64,000 bases of DNA, taken from NCBI RefSeq assembly GCF_003664185.1, contig NZ_RCCS01000005.1:526445-590444 (forward strand). The letters run 5' to 3'. Below, in pieces: positions 58,263 to 64,000 of this stretch (the first letter of the stretch is position 1; every line of letters starts with the position of its first letter). The translations under genes were made by a program, and so were the position numbers. This DNA is from Tenacibaculum discolor (GTDB lineage Bacteria > Bacteroidota > Bacteroidia > Flavobacteriales > Flavobacteriaceae). The notes beneath the pieces are model-generated. The model saw only the letters and a program-made list of their open reading frames with translations, had not been told where the DNA came from and searched no databases.

Positions 58263-58811
58263 ATGAAGAGTTTAAAAATAATTATCGCTTTAGCTGTAGT
58301 AGCAACAAGCTTAAGTTCTTGTAACGATAAACGTAAACCACAAGTACAATACATGCCAGATATGTATGTGTCTGTACCTTATGATGCAAATGGAGCTGAA
58401 GGTTTAAATAACGAAATGGTAAACAAGTTACCAGTAGCAGGTACTGTAAGTAGAAATGGAGTTGTAGCTTATGATATTCCTGATACTAATGAAGGATATG
58501 AAAAAGCAAAAGCTGAATTAAAAAACCCATTACCAACAACTGAGGAAAACTTAGAAAAAGGTAAAGAGTTATACGGTATATACTGTGCGTCTTGTCATGG
58601 TACAAAAGGAGATGGGAACGGAGTATTATCTCAAAGAGATAAATTCAATGGTATTCCAAATTATGCAGATAGAGAATTAAATCCTGGTAATATTTATCAT
58701 GTAATAATGTATGGTAAAAACTTAATGGGATCTCATGCATCACAGTTAAGATACAACGAGCGTTGGCAAGTTGTACAATACGTAGAAAAATTAAGAAGCG
58801 AATTAAAATAA
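58263..58811 (+). CDS. actE: Alternative complex III subunit ActE, monoheme cytochrome c lipoprotein
   Basis: This 182-residue lipoprotein (lipobox SLSSC, Cys20) carries one c-type heme in CASCHGTKGDGNG (108-112) with the axial Met expected in the late NLMGSHASQL segment. YMPDMYVSVPYDAN is a typical ActE N-terminal segment. It may pass electrons to the oxidase. Confidence 0.92.
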   Translation: MKSLKIIIALAVVATSLSSCNDKRKPQVQYMPDMYVSVPYDANGAEGLNNEMVNKLPVAGTVSRNGVVAYDIPDTNEGYEKAKAELKNPLPTTEENLEKGKELYGIYCASCHGTKGDGNGVLSQRDKFNGIPNYADRELNPGNIYHVIMYGKNLMGSHASQLRYNERWQVVQYVEKLRSELK

Positions 58812-58833
58812 GTCTATAATAGATAGTTAAGAT

Positions 58834-60441
58834 ATGTACCAGTTTTCAGGAAAATTAAAAATGCTTGCTATTGCTCTTATGATTTTAGGAGCTTTAGGTA
58901 CTGCCTATAATTTTATGTCAGCACCTAAAACATTAGAAGAAGCAAAAGAAATTTTAGCAAAACAAGATGCACACCATGGTGGTGGTCATGAAGCAGCAGC
59001 TACTCATGCTGATGAAGGACATGCTGAAGAAGCTAAAGTTGAGAAGCATGTTGAAGTTGAAAATCACGAAGAAGAGGCAACTACAGAAGAACATGCTGCT
59101 GATAGTACAGCAACTCATACAGAAGAAGCAGTTCATAGCAGTGAGCAAGAACATTCAGATGAAGCTACAGACAACACACAAGCACAAGATAGTTTAGCTG
59201 TACACGTAGCAGAAGACACTCATGAAGAAGCTGCAACTGAAGCACATGCTGAAGTAGCAGAAGCACACGGTGAGGATCATGGAGATGCTCATGCAGAACA
59301 TGCTTTACACCAAATGCAAAATAGACCTTGGTCTGCATTATATGTTGCTTTATTATTCTCTTTAGGAATCACATTATTAGTATTAGCATTTTATGCTTCT
59401 CAAAGAGTGGCACAGTCTGGATGGTCTGTTGTGTTATTTAGAGTTATGGAAGCTATAACAACAAACTTACATTATGTAAGTCTTGCTATGTTAGTATTCT
59501 TAATTCTTACAGTAATGCATATGAATCATTTATTTCCTTGGATGGGAGAAGGAGTTGTAGACCCTACAAGTCCAAACTACGATTCAATCATAGATGGTAA
59601 GAAATGGTATTTAAATACTCCAGGTTGGTTAATGAGAAGTATTTTCTACCTAGTAGTATGGAATGCTTATACTTTTATTATTAGAAGAAACTCTATTAAA
59701 CAAGACAATGGAGATTTAAAATTACATAAGAAGAACTATAATATTTCTGTAATTTTCTTATTCTTCTTTATGATTACTGAAAGTATGATGTCTTGGGATT
59801 GGATTATGACAATAGATCCACACTGGTTCTCAACATTATTTGGATGGTATGTATTAGCAACTTTCTTAGTATCAGCTTTAACAGTGATTGCTATGGTAAC
59901 TATTTACTTACGTTCAAAAGGAGTATTGCCATTAGTAAACGATAGTCATATTCACGACTTAGCGAAGTTTATGTTTGGTTTCTCAGTATTCTGGACATAC
60001 TTATGGTTTGCTCAGTTCATGTTAATTTGGTATGCAGATATGCCAGAAGAAACAACGTATTTCTTATTACGTTTTAACGAATATAAAGTACCATTCTTAG
60101 CAATGGTTGTAATGAACTTTATTTTCCCAGTATTATTATTAATCAACAGTGATTTTAAGAGCAGACCTTGGTTTGTAATCTTAGGTGGTGTTGTAATCTT
60201 AGCAGGTCATTATATCGATTTATTTGTTATGATTATGCCAGGAACCGTTGGTGGTCAATGGGGATTCGGAATTGGTGAAATAAGCGGATTATTATTCTTT
60301 GCAGGGTTATTCATCTTTGCTACGTTTAGTGCATTTGCTAAAGCGAATCCAGTACCAAAAGGAAATCCATATTTACACGAAAGTGAAACCTATCATTACT
60401 ATAACATCGAACACACAGGAGAAGATAGTAATCATCATTAA
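58834..60441 (+). CDS. actF: Alternative complex III subunit ActF with His/Glu-rich insert
   Basis: This 535-residue subunit is a second NrfD-like membrane protein of alternative complex III. About ten hydrophobic segments start at residue 165, with MNHLFPWMGEGVVDPTSP, MITESMMSWDWIMTIDPHWFSTLFGWYV and WYADMPEETTYFLLRF. A first helix lies at 10-28. Between them is an insert of 113 residues (47-159) that consists mostly of His (19), Glu, Ala, Asp and Thr. It should face the periplasm next to the CuA and heme subunits. The nucleotide frame remains open through the insert, and the downstream family part is intact, so it is not a sequencing error. Confidence 0.9.
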   Translation: MYQFSGKLKMLAIALMILGALGTAYNFMSAPKTLEEAKEILAKQDAHHGGGHEAAATHADEGHAEEAKVEKHVEVENHEEEATTEEHAADSTATHTEEAVHSSEQEHSDEATDNTQAQDSLAVHVAEDTHEEAATEAHAEVAEAHGEDHGDAHAEHALHQMQNRPWSALYVALLFSLGITLLVLAFYASQRVAQSGWSVVLFRVMEAITTNLHYVSLAMLVFLILTVMHMNHLFPWMGEGVVDPTSPNYDSIIDGKKWYLNTPGWLMRSIFYLVVWNAYTFIIRRNSIKQDNGDLKLHKKNYNISVIFLFFFMITESMMSWDWIMTIDPHWFSTLFGWYVLATFLVSALTVIAMVTIYLRSKGVLPLVNDSHIHDLAKFMFGFSVFWTYLWFAQFMLIWYADMPEETTYFLLRFNEYKVPFLAMVVMNFIFPVLLLINSDFKSRPWFVILGGVVILAGHYIDLFVMIMPGTVGGQWGFGIGEISGLLFFAGLFIFATFSAFAKANPVPKGNPYLHESETYHYYNIEHTGEDSNHH

Positions 60442-60475
60442 TAAAAAGAATTAATAAACAAATAGTTTAGATAAT

Positions 60476-61483
60476 ATGCTCGCTTTATTTTATATTTTCA
60501 TAGCAGTTGCAATTGGAGTAAGTTTTTGGCAAATTACTCGTATAATGAATTTCCGTTCTGTAATTGCTACAGATAAAGACAACGAAAAACAAGGTAAATA
60601 CGCTTTAGGTTTCTTAGCATTCCTTTACGCAATGATGATTTACTGTTTAATTGCCATGAACGTAATTATGTTACCAGAAGCTGCTTCTATTGAAGGAGAG
60701 CATGACGATAACTTATTCAACATTACATTTTGGTTAATTGGTATCGTTCAATTTGGTATGCAGTTTTTAATTTTCTTCTTTACTTATAAGTATAGAGGAA
60801 ATAAGAACAACAAAGCATTATTTTATGCTGATAGCCACAAATTAGAATTAATTTGGACAACAATTCCTGCAGTAACAATTGTATTGTTAATTGGATACGG
60901 TTTATGGGCTTGGAACAACATTATGTATGTTGGAGATGATGAAAACCCTATCGTAATTGAAGTATACTCTCAACAATTCCGTTGGGATGCACGTTATGCA
61001 GGTGAAGACAACCAATTAGGTTTAGGTAATGTAAACTTTATCAAGGGAATTAACACTATGGGTGTTGATATGTCTGATCCAAGTGCACAAGATGATAAGC
61101 AAGTAACTGAATTATATTTACCAAAAGGTAAAAAAGTATTATTCAAGTTCCGTTCACAAGATGTATTGCACTCTGCTTATATGCCTCACTTTAGAGCACA
61201 AATGAACTGTGTTCCAGGTATGGTTACTCAATTCGCATTTACGCCAAAGTATACTACAGCAGAAATGCGTCAGAACTCTGAGGTAATTGCAAAAACAGAA
61301 GGAATTAACAAAATTAGAAGAGCTAAAGGAGAAGATCCATATGAGTTTGATTATTTATTATTATGTAATAAAATTTGTGGAGCATCTCACTACAATATGC
61401 AAATGAAAATTACTGTTGTTGAAGAAGAAGAATACAACAAGTGGTTATCAGAACAAAAAACATTAGCTCAAGCAATTAAATAA
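60476..61483 (+). CDS. coxB: Cytochrome c oxidase subunit II (CuA)
   Basis: This 335-residue subunit receives electrons from cytochrome c and passes them via the binuclear CuA centre to subunit I. The CuA ligands are in CNKICGASHYNM (Cys297, Cys301, His305, Met308) with the fourth ligand in VLHSAYMPH. The Glu of the usual CxEIC sequence, which contacts Mg2+ in classical oxidases, is Lys here. The N-terminus has four hydrophobic segments (about 3-22, 44-66, 83-105, 118-140) rather than the usual two. FRWDARYAGEDN is the family loop before CuA. Confidence 0.92.
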   Translation: MLALFYIFIAVAIGVSFWQITRIMNFRSVIATDKDNEKQGKYALGFLAFLYAMMIYCLIAMNVIMLPEAASIEGEHDDNLFNITFWLIGIVQFGMQFLIFFFTYKYRGNKNNKALFYADSHKLELIWTTIPAVTIVLLIGYGLWAWNNIMYVGDDENPIVIEVYSQQFRWDARYAGEDNQLGLGNVNFIKGINTMGVDMSDPSAQDDKQVTELYLPKGKKVLFKFRSQDVLHSAYMPHFRAQMNCVPGMVTQFAFTPKYTTAEMRQNSEVIAKTEGINKIRRAKGEDPYEFDYLLLCNKICGASHYNMQMKITVVEEEEYNKWLSEQKTLAQAIK

Positions 61484-61516
61484 GATATTTTTAAAAAGTA
61501 TATAAAGATATAGATT

Positions 61517-63286
61517 ATGTCAGATCATCATCACAAAGAAACATTTGTAACTAAATACATTTTTAGTCAAGATCATAAAATGATCTCGAAGCAGTTCCTT
61601 GTTACAGGTATATTTATGGGTATCATAGGAGGTTTCATGTCTATGTTATTTCGTTTACAAATTGCATGGCCAGATACATCGTTTTCAATTGTTGAAGCAT
61701 TCTTAGGAAACCATCAAACAGATGGAATTATGAATCCAGATATGTACTTAGCGTTAGTAACAATACACGGTACAATTATGGTATTCTTTGTATTAACGGC
61801 AGGTTTAAGTGGTACATTCTCTAACCTATTAATTCCATTACAAATTGGAGCTCGTGATATGGCTTCTGGATTCTTAAACATGGTATCTTACTGGTTATTC
61901 TTCTTATCTTCAGTAATAATGATTGTTTCATTATTCGTAGAGGCAGGACCAGCGTCAGCAGGATGGACAATTTATCCTCCATTATCTGCATTACCACAAG
62001 CAATTCCAGGTTCAGGTACAGGTATGACATTATGGTTAGTGTCTATGGCAATTTTTATTGCTTCTTCATTAATCGGGTCGTTAAACTATATCGTAACAGT
62101 TTTAAACTTACGTACAAAAGGATTGAAGATGACAAGATTGCCATTAACAATGTGGGCATTCTTCATCACAGCAATTATTGGTGTAATTTCATTCCCAGTA
62201 TTATTATCGGCAGCATTATTATTAATCTTCGATAGAAGCTTTGGTACTTCTTTCTACTTATCAGATATCTTTATTTCTGGTGAAGTATTACATTACCAAG
62301 GAGGATCACCAGTATTATTCGAACACTTATTCTGGTTCTTAGGTCACCCAGAGGTATATATCATCTTATTACCAGCATTAGGTATTAGTTCAGAAGTAAT
62401 TTCAACAAATGCACGTAAACCAATTTTCGGTTACCGCGCAATGGTTGGATCTATTATGGCAATTGCATTCTTATCTACGATCGTATGGGGTCACCACATG
62501 TTCGTATCAGGAATGAACCCATTCTTAGGTTCTGTATTTACATTTACAACAGTTTTAATTGCAATTCCATCAGCTGTAAAAGCATTTAACTACGTAACCA
62601 CCTTATGGAAAGGTAACTTACAGTTAAATCCAGCAATGATGTTTTCTATCGGATTAGTTTCTACTTTCGTAACTGGAGGTTTAACAGGTTTAGTATTAGG
62701 AGATTCAGCATTAGATATTAACGTTCATGACACATATTTCGTAGTGGCTCACTTCCACTTAGTAATGGGAGTATCTGCTTTACTAGGAATGTTTGCAGGT
62801 GTTTATCACTGGTTCCCTAAGATGTATGGTAGAATGATGAATAAGACATTAGGATACTGGCACTTCTGGTTAACAATAATCAGTGCTTACGGAGTATTTT
62901 TTCCAATGCACTTTATAGGGTTAGCTGGTTTACCACGTCGTTATTATACAAACACTAACTTCCCAATGTTTGATGACTTAGCAGATATTAATGTATTCAT
63001 GACTATCATGGCTATTATTGGTGGAGCAGCTCAGTTAATCTTTATTGCAAACTTCTTTATCTCTATGTACAGAGGTCAAAAAGCTACGCAAAACCCATGG
63101 AATGCAAATACACTAGAGTGGACTACTCCAGTTGAACACATTCACGGAAACTGGCCAGGAGCAATTCCTGAGGTTCACAGATGGGCCTATGATTACAGTA
63201 AAACAGATGAAAATGGTGAGTATGTTCACGGAAAAGATTTCGTACCTCAAAACGTACCGCTACTAGATGGAGAAGAACCATCATAA
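61517..63286 (+). CDS. coxA: Cytochrome c oxidase subunit I (aa3-type)
   Basis: This 589-residue catalytic subunit reduces oxygen at the heme a3-CuB centre and pumps protons. HPEVYIILLPALG contains the CuB His, the D-channel Glu and the cross-linked Tyr (A1 type); GHHMFVSGMNP holds the other CuB His pair; HDTYFVVAHFHLV the heme His residues. Twelve hydrophobic segments fit. Subunits III and IV are not encoded downstream: a terminator follows directly. With the act genes it forms the respiratory chain end in a single operon, which fits the physical alternative complex III-aa3 supercomplex described in Flavobacterium johnsoniae. Confidence 0.95.
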   Translation: MSDHHHKETFVTKYIFSQDHKMISKQFLVTGIFMGIIGGFMSMLFRLQIAWPDTSFSIVEAFLGNHQTDGIMNPDMYLALVTIHGTIMVFFVLTAGLSGTFSNLLIPLQIGARDMASGFLNMVSYWLFFLSSVIMIVSLFVEAGPASAGWTIYPPLSALPQAIPGSGTGMTLWLVSMAIFIASSLIGSLNYIVTVLNLRTKGLKMTRLPLTMWAFFITAIIGVISFPVLLSAALLLIFDRSFGTSFYLSDIFISGEVLHYQGGSPVLFEHLFWFLGHPEVYIILLPALGISSEVISTNARKPIFGYRAMVGSIMAIAFLSTIVWGHHMFVSGMNPFLGSVFTFTTVLIAIPSAVKAFNYVTTLWKGNLQLNPAMMFSIGLVSTFVTGGLTGLVLGDSALDINVHDTYFVVAHFHLVMGVSALLGMFAGVYHWFPKMYGRMMNKTLGYWHFWLTIISAYGVFFPMHFIGLAGLPRRYYTNTNFPMFDDLADINVFMTIMAIIGGAAQLIFIANFFISMYRGQKATQNPWNANTLEWTTPVEHIHGNWPGAIPEVHRWAYDYSKTDENGEYVHGKDFVPQNVPLLDGEEPS

Positions 63287-63292
63287 GAAAAA

Positions 63293-63340
63293 AATAAATA
63301 AAAAAAGCCTCCCAATATTGGGAGGCTTTTTTTATTTATT
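63293..63340 (+). terminator. Terminator of the act-cox operon
   Basis: The dyad of 24-base arms (63293-63316 and 63317-63340), core GCCTCCCAAT, is perfect and flanked by A7 on the left and T7 on the right. Confidence 0.9.
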
Positions 63341-63957
63341 AAAATGTCCAGATCTGAAATAAGTTGAATTATTTCAAACCCATGAAAAAAAAAGAAATGG
63401 GCTTATAATTTAGAATCTAATAACAGTTTTATCTGAAGTATTAAACGATTTGAAAGAGAATTAGAGGACTAAAATTTAAGAAGACAATTTTAAAGAAGAT
63501 TGTTGCCACTACATTATTTATAATTACTAGAAGAATCCAGTATGTAAATTATAAGTAATAAAATAAATAGTAATAATGTAATAAAGACTTTTAGTGTTTA
63601 GGTAAATAATTAATAGGATTTCACAAGAGGAATTCTTCAGATAAAAATGATAAGGGATTTTACCTTTTAATTAATAGATAAAAAAAGACTTTACTTGAGT
63701 CTTAATACAAGTCAACTGTTTTGTAGAAATGACAAAAGACAAGTAAATAGTTTATTTGAGTTAATCCCAAACGCGAACAATTAGATTGTATATAGTAGTA
63801 TAAAAGGGTAAACCTTCTCCATATTAGAAAGTAGTACAATGGTTATAAATATAAGGGGAAAAGGAAGGAGATGTGTATGGTATAAAAAACTTTTGTATGT
63901 AACTGATTAGTGTATAGCGTATTAAAAAATAGTTTAAAAAAAAGGTTGGAAAAGTGC

Positions 63958-63987
63958 TTGTTGAATGGAAAAAGGTATCTATATTTG
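63958..63987 (+). promoter_or_regulatory. Strong promoter pointing out of the window
   Basis: TTG (63958-63960), a 19-base spacer and TATATTTG (63980-63987) are followed by CACCCGCAAACGG. I recall similar GC-rich starts after the -7 element upstream of stable RNA genes in flavobacteria, so a tRNA, rRNA or other abundant transcript may begin just beyond 64000 (inference). Confidence 0.45.
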
Positions 63988-64000
63988 CACCCGCAAACGG

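Larger units (their letters stand above)
63287..64000. other. Gene-free region, 714 bases
   Basis: After the terminator no reading frame of note exists on either strand, and no IS ends or tRNA were recognised. A small inverted repeat pair GAAATAA/TTATTTC near 63355-63375 and CCCAT/ATGGG near 63379-63400 are short hairpins. The base composition is very AT-rich. The right end contains a strong promoter-like sequence. Most of the region may be decayed or regulatory DNA. Confidence 0.5.

Noticed and set aside
58954..59197. Overlapping frames in the His-rich part of actF
   Set aside because: They are frame-shifted readings of low-complexity codons (CAT/GAA/GCA).
58972..59310. Tandem DNA repeat or CRISPR-like array in actF
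   Set aside because: The repetition follows from the His/Glu/Ala codons of the insert; no fixed repeat unit or spacers exist.

Overview
This is an AT-rich chromosomal window from a member of the Bacteroidota, most likely a marine Flavobacteriaceae of the Tenacibaculum/Polaribacter kind (inference). The evidence is: SusC-style TonB-dependent receptors with an N-terminal carboxypeptidase-like domain, a type IX secretion plug protein, DUF3078, DUF2480, DUF3667 and DUF6428 families, a Na+-translocating NADH dehydrogenase, an alternative complex III next to an aa3-type oxidase, A-rich leaders instead of Shine-Dalgarno sites, and many copies of the Bacteroidota -7 promoter element TAnnTTTG. No rRNA, tRNA, CRISPR array, insertion sequence or phage gene was recognised, so the window looks like core genome with a few accessory genes.

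Layout. 1-3505: the end of one TonB-dependent receptor and a complete paralogue, each closed by nearly the same terminator. 3552-10427: housekeeping genes (LpxH-like hydrolase, TadA, Ogt, TatD, a small retropepsin-like protease, a PLP aminotransferase, a fatty acid desaturase, RsmG). 10424-14821: an ArsR-controlled operon without a pump (two copies of one operator), an RhlE-type helicase and a ChrA transporter. 14977-19795: a YceI protein, a HEPN-like protein, glutaminase, a three-repeat beta-trefoil-like protein and proline catabolic PruA. 19937-27265: an NRDE protein, a three-gene envelope operon of unknown function, then DUF3667, ApaG and the T9SS plug protein on the other strand. 27428-33485: the complete nqrABCDEF operon. 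33606-38027: a conserved small protein, a DEVD-box helicase with a small partner gene, a possible 34-residue peptide gene, a UDG-like protein and HflX. 38393-42719: two secreted proteins with a TonB C-terminal domain and a TonB-dependent receptor. 42799-48082, minus strand: a CNNM/CBS protein, two DUF3078 proteins, DUF2480, a lipoprotein, a SufT-like protein and SufE. 48275-51622: a PfkB sugar kinase, PurF and a SPOR protein. 51837-63286: actABCDEF and coxBA. The last 714 bases hold a terminator, no gene, and a strong promoter that points out of the window.

How it fits together. Two energy modules dominate. Nqr oxidises NADH, reduces quinone and exports Na+; alternative complex III takes electrons from the quinol to the CuA/aa3 oxidase encoded directly downstream. 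Outer-membrane uptake (TonB-dependent receptors and TonB-domain proteins), Fe-S cluster assembly (Suf proteins, which serve NqrF and ActB) and amino-acid catabolism (glutaminase, PruA, aminotransferase) fit around this core.

The least explained items are the perfectly periodic beta-trefoil-like protein at 17692, the 113-residue histidine/acid-rich insert in ActF, the pump-less ars operon with a duplicated operator, the paralogous envelope operon at 20689-24486, the secreted TonB-domain pair, and the micro-ORF with its own terminator at 36018. All assignments come from reading the sequence and from recalled family knowledge; no database search was run.
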